A program made the position numbers and the translations under genes. From positions 1,590,226-1,654,225 of the forward strand of contig SCFE01000064.1 of NCBI GenBank assembly GCA_004352715.1: 64,000 bases of DNA. Reading direction: 5' to 3'. The DNA is from Hofstenia miamia. Lineage: Eukaryota > Xenacoelomorpha > Acoela. Under the pieces are notes generated by a model. That model did no database searches. It was given only the letters and a program-made list of their open reading frames with translations, and had not been told where the DNA came from. Positions 11,084-22,477 of the stretch are shown here, piece after piece (within the stretch, counting starts at the first letter, position 1; every line of letters begins with the position of its first letter).

Positions 11084-12479
11084 CATGTTAGACAATTTCC
11101 AAAAGACGTTGAACTATAAAAATAATCTATTCATTCATAATACAAAATATTTCAATAATATTTCGTATACAACAAAATGTGTTTAATATTCATTACAAAT
11201 TCAATTGAAAAAACAAGAAACTTAGTTATACACTATAAACTAATTGTAATTTTTCATAAATCAACTCTCAGTCGTGTTTGGTTAGGCATGAGGGAACAGC
11301 ACAGTGAAATATGAGCGAGTTGTTTTTCTAAAATACACAATTGAATAGGTAAGCTAAAAGATCTCATTTATTTGTAGTTTCAGCAGCATTCATTAAGGCC
11401 ATAAAAATTGCAATAATTATGCTAGAAGTTAATTACTCCGATTACAAATTTTTCAAAAACTTTGCATTATGATGCAAACATTTGCAGCTAATTGTAATAG
11501 TTAAACTTGATTACAAGATTTACTGAATCAATTTAGAAAATGTACGATTGTGAAATTAGGAATTTCATGAAATCTCTAAAATTCAGTGAATTTGAGAAAT
11601 TGGTGTTTCACTTACCTAGATTCATAAAAACATTAAAATACCTAGACATTTCATGTATTTATTGAAGAAATACTAAACCTAATCCCAACCCCAACTCATC
11701 AAACTTACTTGTTTCATGAAGTTTTTTTAAGTGAAATAGCAATTTCACAAATTCACAGAAATTTTAGGGATTTTTACAAAATTCCTAATTACACAATCTT
11801 CCTGTAACATATATACACTCATTTACATTGATAGAAAATAGTTTAAGATAAATGCTTATTTATGACTGGGAATAGATGTCAAGGCCATCAAAACAATTAA
11901 TTGAAACGCTGAAGTATTTCAAAAATATCTAGAGTTCTCCTTTTACTTACACTGGGATTAATGTTCTTAATTTTTATGTTAAGAAAGACAGAAATTTCAA
12001 AGCGGTTGTGCAATTCTCATTATATGTTCATTGTGCAGCAAATTATTACAGGCTAAATTCATATAAAAATTTGTGTCATAAATAGGGAGGAGATACTGAA
12101 TGGAATGGGGATTAGAGTTGGTCTACAAAGAAAAAAGATTACAGTTATATACATACACAAAACTAGTCTGTCAAAAAATAGCGCATCAATATCTCTTTGT
12201 ACCATTTGGCTTGATTCTATAGTGACTTATAACAAGAGCCGATACAAAATAGTGCATTTACTATATTTTGATGACTTTCTGATATATTATTAGTTTGATA
12301 ACCGTCTAAAAATAGTGCATCGAATTGATCTATACTGGTTGCACCGAATTCGCCGAAAGAATTTTTCAATATTACACTTTTGTAAGATTCGATTATTACA
12401 ACTAATAGAGTAGACTAACATTGGATGGCTATAACTCCATGAGTTTTTATAGTACCGACTCAGTTTAAATACCAAATAT
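11084..12479. other. No intact gene; possible mariner 5' flank
   Basis: AT-rich. Words of the type AATAGTGCAT or AATAGCGCATC recur at about 12176, 12250 and 12310, and TTGTGCATCAC occurs on the far side of the transposase remnant (about 12998 and 13041). They may be terminal or subterminal repeats of that element, but I could not define TIRs. Confidence 0.3.
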
Positions 12480-12981
12480 GACAATGTGCGACGACTTGAT
12501 CATATCTTTTTTTCAGATGAGTGTGCGGTCTATTCTGAGGGCAAAGTCTGTATTCAGACGACAATGTGAAGCAAGTAGTCTGACAACGTCCGCCGAAAGT
12601 GATGATCTGAGCCGCCATATCTGCTCAACATTTGATAGGACTATTTTCATTGACGGCAGTGTGACATCTGATTCCTATATTCATATGCTGAGAACTGCAT
12701 TTATTCCTGCTTTAGAAGCGAAAGGTATTTTGCGGACCGTCCATATTCAGCAGGACGGTGCACCGGCGCACACCGCCATTGAAACAAGGCATTTCCTGAA
12801 TGCTAAGTTTCCATCACTGGATTGGCAAGTTCGGTCTTGTTCCATGGTCGACGCGCAGCCCGGATCTGAACACCTGCGACAACGCTCTCTGGGGCATGCT
12901 CAAGCCAAAAATTGTGGCACAGAAATCTCGAACATTAGGCGAATTTCCCAATGACTTCATTAAAGCCAATAAACGACCGTA
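12480..12981 (+). pseudogene. Mariner-like transposase fragment with frameshifts
   Basis: The DDE transposase core is spread over three frames. FFSDECAVYSEGK (first Asp, codon 12516-12518) is in frame 3. FIDGSVTSDSYIHML, then VHIQQDGAPAHTA (second Asp) are in frame 1. WIGKFGLVPWSTRSPDLNT and NALWGMLKPK (third catalytic region) are in frame 2. Order and spacing match IS630-Tc1-mariner transposases of the QQDGAP...SPDL type. The N-terminal DNA-binding half is absent or decayed beyond recognition. It is non-functional and older than the Tc1 copy at 4.9 kb, judging by its damage. Confidence 0.85.
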
Positions 12982-13189
12982 GTTTTCGACGAATGTGATT
13001 GTGCATCACCCGCAATGGTTTACAAATGGACCCTTGTGACAGATAATTGTGCATCACTGTTAATTCTGTTATTATATTCTGATAAATCATTATATATCCG
13101 TTATCTGTATATCACAATAAATCATTATTAAATTTAAATTTTTCCACTATTTTTCAAAGTGAAAGTCGTAGGGAATTCGTTAGCACCCA

Positions 13190-14651
13190 GTATATTTGAC
13201 TTACCATGCTTTTAATTTGATGGTCCAAATAGATCACAGGCAGTTTCTTAGAATAGCAGTGTTTTCAAGATTCATTGTATTTATAACCGAGGTGAAGATT
13301 ATAGTATGGTGCTACATGAATATGAATATGTACCATATTATGGTTACCATAATAGTATGGTAGAAAAATTTTTTGCAGCCATATGGATAGCAAACTTAAA
13401 GATATGGGCGTAATGGTAATCCATAAAATTATTGTTACATATATAGAATATATATTGGGTATCAAGAAAACTGTGAATTTATTTTAAATGTCATGCATTA
13501 ACTCTTATGCTTACAATAATTGCATTAATAACTTACTCAAAGGAAGCATAGTGGAATTTCCTGTCAAGTTTTTGGGTTATGAGATTCATTTTCAGCGTCT
13601 ATTTTTTTCAATATTTTGACATGTTCGAAGCCGCTCTCAGTGAGAAAATCCTGCATAAACTCCTGACTTATTTTACAAAATGTTTTGATCAAAAAAGCAA
13701 AATTTTAATAAGGGAAGTGATCCAAATTCAATACGTTAACAGCACCGTTAACAAATGGTGTTTTACGTTAACATGACCGCAAACCAAATCGTTAACTTAC
13801 ACTCAAAATAAATTCCCTAAAGGCGTGTTTTTTCCGCAATGTTATTATAAATCCCTTTGACACATTTAGGTTCTGCATATTTCTTCAAATATATCTATGC
13901 AAATCAATTTATTAAGCGTATGCAGGCATTTGAAGCTAGAAATTTTGTTTACGGTGCATTTTCAGTAGTTAACGTGTTGAATTTGGATCACTTCCCTAAG
14001 ATAACAACTTTTAGAGGTCTTGCAAAGCTTTAGTAGATTGCAAACAAATTCTAAAGATGAAGTTGTTGCCTATTTTAATAGTGGCTTGCAAGCAAATACC
14101 CAATTTTATTGTTTGTACCTAGCAAAGGGTGTTATACTGGAAAATAAACAAAAATTCTTTGTTTCTGAATGCTTCTGCAGCCTAATAAATTGCAATTGCC
14201 TAATATCAGTGCAATTTAGGATATTAAGCAAAAATCATTTTTAGCCTGAATAATTTTCAGAATTCATCCTGAAATTTGATATATATTTGGCTAATTATTG
14301 AAAATCACTTCATTAAACTCCTATTGTCACATGTTGTTACGTACATTGCATCACCTTCCACCATGTGGACGAAATTTAAAATATGGTCATTATTGAACAA
14401 ATTTCGCTTTGCCATATATTGTCGTAACATAAATGGCGCCCTGATTCATGGTTAATAATTTTGTTTAAACAGTTATTTAAATTAACACCTATTTTGCAGG
14501 TTAAGCACTCCTGCATTCAATTCAGCAATGATAATTTAATCCAACCTCAATAATTAGGTCATTGCCAACCTATTATCACCAACAAAAAAATAAGACAAGC
14601 AACTTAATTCTATAATATTATTAATAATTTGAAATGAAAAATTAGGTTTAC
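13190..14651. other. No gene seen
   Basis: AT-rich sequence with short chance ORFs only; probably intergenic or the 3' part of the cysteine-rich gene. Confidence 0.45.
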
Positions 14652-14859
14652 CCTGACCTTTAGGGAAAGTTTGCCTTTTGTTGTTTGAATTGCAGCTTTT
14701 TTCTGCTTCTTGATACACTTTGCAAATTGTTTGATGCAGTTCCAATTTAGTGGTTCACATTCGTTGCATGTACTTTCATCTGGTAGGAAATAGCAGGCGT
14801 CACACCGGGTATGTTTACATTTGTCACACTCGCCAAGTTTCGAGAATGAATTCACATCA
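14652..14859 (-). CDS. Cysteine-rich protein, downstream exon (furin-like Cys pattern)
   Basis: On the minus strand an acceptor (ATTTATTAG) precedes 14859 and a donor (AGG|GTAAAC) follows 14652. The exon encodes about 69 residues with spacing C-x2-C-x4-C-x2-C-x8-C-x2-C (ECDKCKHTRCDACYFLPDES, then TCNEC), followed by two more cysteines and a lysine-rich tail. The pattern resembles furin-like or growth-factor-receptor cysteine-rich repeats, which suggests an extracellular disulphide-bonded module, but the family is not certain. It joins in frame to the exon at 15392-15553, which is phase 2. An alternative donor (AAG|GTCAGG) lies 6 bp earlier; without splicing the frame reads 16 more residues to a stop. 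Confidence 0.6.
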
Positions 14860-15060
14860 CTAATAAATATTAATAATTAACAAGATTATAAATTAGGAAA
14901 AAATAATTTTGCAAATTGTTTGCTTCATTATTCTTAATTGCGATTACCAATAATTTTATAGTGATTGGGAAAGGAACAAAATGATTTTTTTGAAATGGAA
15001 GTCATTCTAAATATATAAGTATTTAAGCTGACTTGATAATTATTACATATATATTATACA

Positions 15061-15066
<6 letters not shown>

Positions 15067-15108
<42 letters not shown>
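15067..15108. repeat. (TA)n microsatellite in intron
   Basis: About 42 bases of AT dinucleotides between the two cysteine-rich exons. Confidence 0.95.
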
Positions 15109-15110
<2 letters not shown>

Positions 15111-15391
15111 AAGATTTAGATAATCGGCATAATTTCACATGTGCAAATGTGCGACAATATTTGTACATTCATTGTACTATCAAATTCACATTAATTTGCA
15201 GAATTATTTTAATTGCCTTCAATAGTTACCTGGTTCTGACCATTTTGCGCATGAACTTAGCATTCATAAAATGCTCAAAATATGGTTGTAATAACTTTTT
15301 AATTTGTCACACACTATTCCAGTCCCTGATAATTACCAAAGATGATTAATGGAGGTCATGTGTAATTTACAATGAAATTTTAGTAAATTAC

Positions 15392-15553
15392 CCGGTTGAG
15401 CAGATTCCTTTGGGATTGAGTTTGCAGTATTTTGGAGTGCAGGTAGGATAACATTTGACTAAGTCGTCTTTGTTTTGCTTCTTTCTGGACATGGGTTGAT
15501 CATTTAGTTGCTTATCTTCTAAAAGCAATCCGTTAGTATTAATCAGAGCATTA
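15392..15553 (-). CDS. Cysteine-rich protein, upstream exon
   Basis: Minus-strand exon of 162 bp (phase 2 to phase 2) between a pyrimidine-rich acceptor (AAATTTTTTAG) and donor CCGG|GTAATT. It encodes a polar linker (NDQPMSRKKQNKDDLVK) and then CYPTCTPKYCKLNPKGIC, a five-cysteine cluster. The dangling GG joins the T at 14859 to make a glycine codon and continues directly into the cysteine-rich exon there, which is strong evidence that both belong to one gene. Upstream exons with a start or signal peptide should lie above 15600 but were not identified. Expression and cell-surface location are inferred. Confidence 0.6.
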
Positions 15554-15607
15554 CTAAAAAATTTAATGTATGTTTTGACTTTTATATATAAACGATGCAA
15601 AAATGTG

Positions 15608-17544
15608 ATGGAATATTTGCTGTAATTACACTATTAACTTATTCTGTTTATCGTTACTATACAGCATTTGTATGTGCCGAATATTTAAGGATCAAAAGAT
15701 AAAAGTATGATAGCTAAAGTTCGGAAATTCTTGCATGTTCTTTTATGTCAACTCCGACATACGGTATTTGGTTGTTGTTTACAAAACGAATTTCACAACA
15801 AAATAATCACTTAACATGTTAAACAGGACATAATGCAATTAGCTATAGATTTAAAAAACAGCTTCATAATTCAAGCAGACGCTAATACCAATTTGGCTTT
15901 GAATTAAGTTTTTGAAAATAAGAAGGATAAATCTTAGGTAGGTGTAAAATACTTCCATTATATTTTGTCATTTCTAGTACCTAGCCAAATAGTCCAAAAA
16001 TGATCAATGGAGTTCTTGGTCAAAAGCTCGGATTATAAAGCTACACACATTCTTTCTTACTGATAATTCATTAATTTCTTAATTTCTTTCCAAAACGACT
16101 CTTGGCCAGATGTATCTGAAATATCCACTGAACATATGACTAAATCAGGTATTTCATAAAGTCATGCCTTTTCTTCTTATTATAATCAATTGAGTAAAAA
16201 ATTTGAATGGTTTACTTTTCCTGAAGCGTGCTAGATATATTGTTAGATGTCATTTATAATAAAAATAGTAGAATAATTCGATTTTATGTTTAGGAAAACT
16301 AAAGCAATATTCCTTTATGCCTTTCAATATAAATTGTCTTCGAATTATTGAATAAAAAATGGTTTGTTATTGTTTCAAATCGATTTATATTTAAAAATTG
16401 AAATTATATACTAAAGATGAAGAGAGCTTCCCTCTAGAACCAATAGAGTATTCCCAAACCTACTTGAGTGAAATTGATTAAAAACGAAATTCCATACATT
16501 TTTAAGAAAGCCTTTAGTGTGGTTTGTTTTGTGATTCTAGGTGCACATGATAATAAAAGTTACTCAACAAAGGCCAATTTCCTACAAAATGATTTTCAAA
16601 TCCAATGATGAAATGTTGCATAACGTCATCAACATAAACTTCCATCTTTATCACAATTTGTATTTTTGGAATTTGAAATTTTCAAAATAGTAGCAACGCA
16701 TCTATATTTTATTTTAAGAAAATTACAAAATTGAATGATTTAAAATTATTTAGTTGAGCATTGAGACGCTGAACAATTTTTTTATTTCTGTTAAAGCCTT
16801 TAGAAATTTATTAATGAGCAAAAATTGCAGAGTTGAATGATTGCCCCAAAAGCTTCAAACAGCCCCAATGAGAAATATAAGTCTGAAAAACAAGAAAATC
16901 GGAACAGCTCAACATAAACTGTGTCATAAGACAAATCCCTCGTAATATATTTAAGTGTGACTACGATATAATATATTTACCACTAAGATTGGTGTTGACA
17001 GCAGGTTGGCGGTAGTAATTGAGAACACATTGATTAAACTTTGCCAATAATTAAAGAAATTTGCAGCCAATAGTACATAATTTGGTGTGTTTACACAGAA
17101 GAGAATATTTAGAAAGACAAACAGTATTCCATATATATTTTCTTGTATATGTAATTGAGGAATTTGCTTTGTAGACCAAACTAAATAGTTTCAAAACAAA
17201 AGCCAAATTGCGCGGAAATTATAACAAATATTTTATGTCTAAAAATATTGTTATCAATTGAATATCAGAAGCATGAAGAGAGGCTGTTGTTTATGATTAT
17301 AAATCTAATATGTTCGGGAACGTTTCCTAAATCCCTTATTTAATGAATTTGGAAATTCTATCGGCATACATTTCTTCTAATTCAATAATTTCAATAAACT
17401 CATATATAGCTAGGGTTGAACAAATTTGAAATTTAACAATAATGGTTAAACAAACAATAATTTTGTAATAATTTAAATAATAAACCTTGATGTTGTATTA
17501 AGACCAAATCTGACATTTTGAAGATATCCTTCCTTGTATGCTTA
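15608..17544. other. No gene seen
   Basis: AT-rich; probably intron or 5' flank of the cysteine-rich gene. Confidence 0.45.
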
Positions 17545-17769
17545 TATGTTGCTCTAATTTAACTGACTTAAAATATATGCTACTTAATCTATAATATTGA
17601 CTTTCATTAATATTTCATTTTGTAATAACAAATTTTCAAAATGTCATTAAAGTGTTNTATGTTGCTCTAATTTAACTGACTTAAAATAAATGCTACTTAA
17701 ACTATAATATTGACTTTCATTAATATTTCATTTTGTAATAACAAATTTTCAAAATGTCATTAAAGTGTT
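17545..17769. repeat. 112-bp duplication across a single N
   Basis: 17545-17656 and 17658-17769 are the same 112 bp with about two substitutions, separated by one N at 17657. The pattern fits unmerged haplotypes rather than a biological tandem repeat. Confidence 0.85.
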
Positions 17770-18404
17770 GAAAATATGCCAAGAGTGTTTGCCTGGGGTC
17801 TGGGTTCTCTAGCTAACAAACAAATCAATAGGATTAGTGCAAACCTAAAGTTTTATGTTACATTCATTATTTCATAGAAATTATAATCCAGAAGATGTTT
17901 TGCATTCTTTGTATTGTACAACAAAAAGAGCTATTCTCGATTCTTAATGATAAAAGGATTTAATGTTAAAAATTTGGAATGCTGAAGATGTAAAGTGATA
18001 TTTCATTTTAAGATACAAATTAAATACTTTGTAGGATTTGATTATTGACCATAACCGAACGTTATTCATACAAAATTTCGTAAAATTCATCAAGCAATAC
18101 AGCTATTTCAAAATGTCTCGATGTAAATCATCCTTTATACAATTCCAACTAAATTACAATCTTTTAGAAAAGCTTCATTGAAAAGCATCACACTCAAATG
18201 CTTAGTTTATAATTTTTTATTGTCAAGTCTAAAAATTTTAATAATTATAAATTGGAGAGGTTAATAGTAAACTTGTGCGCAAAAATATATAATATAAGTT
18301 TCCATTAGAGTTAAAGGCAATTTATTGCTGAAATGTATATAAATCTACATGAAAAGAGTATTGCAAAACTATTTACACATGTCTTATGAATTAATTGGAA
18401 ATTT

Positions 18405-18858
18405 TAAAAATAATTCGACTATGCATCAAGTTTTTTGTTTATGCCAATAATTTTTGTTTGTTCAGTAAAACTTGTTTCATTTTCATTGCATAGGAAAACG
18501 CATCTTGACTGTTATTGAATCTAAGAAGTGGTAAATTTCATTTTATTGATTTTGATGTAATTATTAAAAAAAATTAATGAACTTTATTCATAAATAAATT
18601 TATGAATCATACATAAAGATTGATATTGAATAAAGTAACTCGGAACCAATATATTATATGATATGATCTTAATTGCGTTATGGATTAATGCTTTTCAATA
18701 TAATTAAGTGTTATAAATGTCCAGTTCAAAATTTTTAAAAGTGTTGAACGTTTTTGCAATTTGAGATTTTGAAAAAAAAATGAAAAGTAATTAAACTGAC
18801 AAAAGACACATAAATGAATTAGTTCTACATGTTTTTCTTACATGACGCAAATCGTAAA
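18405..18858 (-). mobile_element. LINE C-terminal fragment
   Basis: Closely similar to 51810-52340 in the same orientation (shared words include AATCATACATAAAGATTG and TCTTAATTGCGTTATGGATT). The 51.9-kb copy translates as a LINE ORF2 C-terminus, so this is a truncated, more decayed copy. Its 5' side stops exactly where a (TTA)n tract begins. Confidence 0.7.
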
Positions 18859-19116
18859 TATTATTATTATTATTATTATATTTGTAGAATTTGTTTGTTT
18901 GTTTTGTTTATTTTAGCAATAAATTTACTTGACTCTTATTATTATTATTATTATTATTTTTATTTTTATTTTTATTATTATTATTTACACCGACAAAATA
19001 CAATCGGAGACACAAACATGCTTAACACATTTACTGATATTTTACACGGAGCTCACCACATGCATAGATACACGCACAAAGTTATTATTACTATTGTATA
19101 TTTAATATTTAATTTT

Positions 19117-19147
<31 letters not shown>

Positions 19148-19180
19148 TATTACTATTATTATTATTATTATTATTATTAT
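18859..19180. repeat. (TTA)n/(TA)n tracts enclosing a 95-bp unique segment
   Basis: TTA runs at about 18859-18881, 18938-18991 and 19147-19180, and (TA)n at 19116-19137. Between them, 18992-19080 is non-repetitive and GC-richer (starts ACACCGACAAAATACAATCG). This may be a second small insertion in a TAA target tract. The right tract is the 3' flank of the R4/Dong-like element. Confidence 0.7.
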
Positions 19181-19225
19181 TGCATCTCACAGCTTCATGC
19201 TGGTATCCCTCTCAGCTCGGGGAAC

Positions 19226-20240
19226 TCACCAGTTCCCAGGGAGTCTGAGAGCTTTCCTCAGGACTCTAGCTGTTCCTAACAATGCTGCCTTCTGTGCTAC
19301 TGCTCCTCCCCACTTTGGTACTCCCAACTCCTCCAAGTATCTCGTATGCTTCCTACTCACTGCTCCAAGTGCTCCTACAACTACCGGGACTACTTTAACC
19401 TTCTTCAACTTCCACAGCCTTTCTATTTCCTCTGCTAACTCTCTGTACTTGTCTATCTTCTCTTTCTCCTTGCTTTCTACATTCCTGTCCTTTGGTACTG
19501 CTAAGTCTATCACTGTTCCTAATCTTTTCTCTTTGTCTACCACTACTATGTCTGGCCTCCGTGCTTCTATCACTTTGCTCGTCTGTATGTTGAAATCCCA
19601 CAGTATCTTAACCTTCTCATTTTCTATGACGCCCTGTGGCTTGTGCTCATACCACTTGTCTCCTGCTTCTAACCCATGCTGCCTGCTCAAACTCCAGTGT
19701 ACCATTCTTCCCACCTTGTCATGCCTGAACTTATACTCATTCTGTGCCAACTTCTCACACCCTGCTATCAGATGATCTACTGTCTCCGCCTCTTTCTTAC
19801 ACAGCCTACACTTATCACTTACTTCTACTCTTCTGTCTATATGCTTCTTCACCCAGTTTGTTCTTATTGCTTGCTCCTGTGCTGCCATTATTAGTGCTTC
19901 TGTTTCTCTCTTCAGTCCTGCCTTCTTTAACCACTTGTTGCTCTCTTCTCTATCACACTTTTCTGTGTTCCTCCAGTATTCTCCATGCATTGCCTTCTGC
20001 CTATACCTTGTTTGCCTCTCTGATTCCATCCTACTCTGGTATATCTTCTTTCCTTCACTCTCAGTTCTTATCTTCTTCAACTCCTTAGTGACCTCTAGTA
20101 GGGACCCTCTAGGTTGCTCTTCTACATATTCCTTTAGCCCTAGTTCTTCTGCTTCTACAGTTTCCTCCACACTTAGCAGTCCTTGCCCTCCCTAATGCCT
20201 TGCCATGTACAGCCTATCTACATCTCCATTTAGGTTGAAT
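19226..20240 (-). pseudogene. R4/Dong-like ORF, C-terminal part: CCHC finger and endonuclease
   Basis: In the stretch whose first ATG is at 20170, residues 121-138 form a C-x2-C-x8-H-x4-C zinc finger (CRLCKKEAETVDHLIAGC), thought to guide target or RNA binding. Residues about 200-290 form the restriction-like endonuclease: ARRPDIVVVDKEK, then GTVIDLAVPKD and a Lys/Glu helix, giving PD-x14-D. This enzyme nicks the genomic target to prime reverse transcription. The frame is open upstream through GLLSVEE, preceded by a single stop near 20196 where related proteins read on. The ORF ends PGNW-stop at 19226, about 45 bp before the TAA tract. Confidence 0.85.
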
Positions 20241-20313
20241 GCTCTCTCTGCTGCTAGTATCTTCCTTGTCTCCCTGTCTAATTCCCTCAGTTCATTCTTG
20301 TTCCACCTAACTA

Positions 20314-21395
20314 TTATGCTGAATATCTCAACACTGGTATCGCCCATGTATTAATTGCTTTTATACTATTCTGCCCATTTAATGCTGACTTCTGTAGTAC
20401 CTTCCTTACTCTCCTCTTGTACTCTTTCCTTAGCCTCATCTTCATTTCCACGTGATCTGTTCTGTCCTTCTCTATTACTCCTAAGTACTTGTACCCCTCC
20501 TTGACTTCCTCAATCTTATCCCCACTGCTTGTCCTCAAACCTTCCCCGTCCACACACTTGCCTCTAGTCATTGTCACTGCTATTATTATTATTATTATTA
20601 ACTCCAACCCTGAATCTCTGCTTGCCTTCTCCAATCGTGTCTCCCCTTGCTTCTGCATTTGACGATCTTCATTTAGCAAGCAAACATCTTCAGGTCGTCC
20701 ATGTACCACAGGTGACTTACTTCTCTACCATTCTTCTCCATCTTATACCCTATGCCTGTCTCCTTTAACTTTTCTGTGATAGGGATTAAGCTAACTACAA
20801 ACAGTAGTGGTGCTAAGCTGTCTCCCTGGAATATGCCTCGCCTAACCTTCAACCTATGCCCATCTATCTCAGTCTGCCACTTTCCCATCTCCCTCTCTAG
20901 AAACTCAACCCATTTCCGTGAAACTCCATTGGCCTCTAGCGTCCTCAATACCCACCTATATTATTATTATTATTATTATTTCCTGTAATCTATCCATGCC
21001 ATTGCTAAGTTCGTCTTTCTTCTTCTACAATTCTCCACCACTGCCTGGTCTATCAACAACTGGTCTTTGCATCCTCTCGTCTTTGTCCTACATCCCTTCT
21101 GCTCCTCTGGTATCAACCTATTCTGTTCTAAGTAACATGCCAGCCTACTTGAAATCACTGAAGTTAGCAATTTCCACGTTGTTGGCAGACATGTTATTGG
21201 CCTGAAGTTGCTTGCCTCACTACCTTTCTTTGGGTCCTTCTGTATCAGAAATGTCCTTCCCACTACCATCCACTCTGGACACCCACTCACCACACACTCC
21301 TCCAATGCTACTGCTAGTCTCTCATGAACACTTGTGAACTTCTTCAGCCAATACCCATGTACCTCATCTCTGCCTGGCGCCTTCCAGTTCTTCAT
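20314..21395 (-). pseudogene. R4/Dong-like reverse transcriptase domain, broken
   Basis: RT blocks in order on the minus strand: KAPGRDEVHGYWLKKF, then SNFRPITCLPTTWKLLTS, KGCRTKTRGCKDQLL, motif A (AMAWIDYRK), motif B (GIFQGDSLAPLLF), motif C (YMDDLKM), and a palm/thumb part (KEGYKYLGV). Defects: motif A is followed at 20957-20981 by (TAA)7 instead of the usual AFDSVPH-type codons. There is a frameshift just after YMDDLKMFA near 20690. A second TAA tract (20581-20601) is read as IIIIII between LEL and AVTMTRGK. Another frameshift lies near 20326. The enzyme would copy the element RNA at the nicked target; this copy cannot. Confidence 0.85.
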
Positions 21396-21440
21396 CTTCT
21401 TTAGAGCCTCCTTCAGCTTTGCCGTTGTGATTACTTCTTC

Positions 21441-22343
21441 TTACCTGATTTCCTTTTGCATCTGCACACTCTCTATCTCTGGTCCCGCACTTGCCCATAT
21501 ATTCTCCCAGAACCTTACTGCGTCCTGCCCTGCTCTAGCTGTAGCCTTTTCTCCTGCATCTAGTTCTTTGTAGAATCTTGCTTCTTGTGTCTCAAACGTA
21601 ATATTGTCTCTTGCCTGCTTTGCCCTTGCCCTATATTTTCTCTGTTTCTCAGCTTCTGCAACTAATCTCTGCTTAAGCTCTTCTCTTGCAGTTTCTATAG
21701 TCTTCCCCTTACCTACCCTGCACCTGTCCTGCACTGCCTTACTTGTCCGGATCTTCCCTATTTGCTGCCTAATCTTTGCCACCTTATTCTCAATTCTTCT
21801 TTCCCATGCTGGCTTTCTGTCTCCCTTATCTTCTTGCCACCTCTTCTTCTTTATTTCCACGCCTACATTCTTCAGCACCTCACATGCCCCTGCATACACT
21901 AAGCTATTTACTTCTGTAACACTCCTAGCATCTATCCTCTCCAACACTTTATTGACTTTTGCTGTCTCTACTGCTAGCTTACTTCTCTTAACTCTTCTTG
22001 GGATTGGCAACCTAGCTCTCTCACCTATTTCTTCCTTCATCTTTTCCTTGATTGCTGCTTCAGTTTCTGCATCTGCTACTTCTGCCACTTCTGTCTCAAC
22101 ATTTCATCCTTCATCTTTCCTTTGCTTAGCCTGTTCAACTCTCTTTTTCCCCCTACTCTCATCCAACTGTAATTTTCGCACTTGTCCTGCAAGCCTCTGC
22201 TCTGTAACTTCTAATCCCGTTCCTGCCTTCCTCCATTCTTCCAACATTCCCTTCCTTGTAACGCCTCTCATCTTGCCTGCTGCTTCTGTAACACTCCAGT
22301 GCTGTTCTGTTCTGCTAATCTGTCCATTTATGCCGTCGTCCAT
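21441..22343 (-). pseudogene. R4/Dong-like ORF, N-terminal region
   Basis: The first ATG is at 22343 (MDDGINGQISRTEQHW). A charged, alpha-helical Lys/Glu/Arg-rich region follows, continuing after a frame change near 22090 (MAEVADAETEAAIKEKMKEE) to about 21441. It contains a basic stretch (IPRRVKRSKLAVETAKVNK) and probable coiled coil, leading into the RT. Comparable N-terminal regions of site-specific non-LTR elements bind DNA or RNA, but I see no clear zinc finger or Myb motif here, so the function is not assigned. The frame change means the ORF is broken or that I chose the wrong start. Confidence 0.65.
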
Positions 22344-22404
22344 TGATCTGTGTGGATCCTATACTACCACTTCTCGAGTCCACACTCCCGATTGTGGAGT
22401 CCGC

Positions 22405-22470
22405 CTGTTGTCCGGAGATTCTTAGCACCCTCTGACCATTGAAGGCCTGCCGGGGACTGAGGGCCTTTTC
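22405..22470 (-). ncRNA. Possible HDV-like self-cleaving ribozyme at the element 5' end
   Basis: On the minus strand the 5' UTR can form a nested double-pseudoknot order: GGCCCTC (22465-22459) with GAGGG (22432-22428) as P1, GTCC (22457-22454) with GGAC (22413-22410) as P2, GGCC (22447-22444) with GGTC (22437-22434) as P3, and GCTAAG (22426-22421) in the place of the catalytic-cytosine strand. HDV-like ribozymes are established at the 5' ends of R2 and related elements. There is no obvious P4 here and the helices are short, so this is only a candidate. Confidence 0.3.
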
Positions 22471-22476
22471 TTTCTT

Positions 22477-22477
<1 letters not shown>

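Noticed and set aside
10034-11186. Open frames of 350-400 codons at 9923-11186
   Set aside because: They consist almost entirely of N read as unknown residues across the 1000-N gap.
18829-19248. 139-codon plus ORF with Tyr and Leu runs
   Set aside because: Translation of TTA and TA microsatellites.
19197-22425. Plus-strand ORFs rich in Ser, Leu, Cys and Pro across 19.2-22.4 kb, up to 273 codons
   Set aside because: Antisense shadows of the minus-strand R4/Dong-like ORF.
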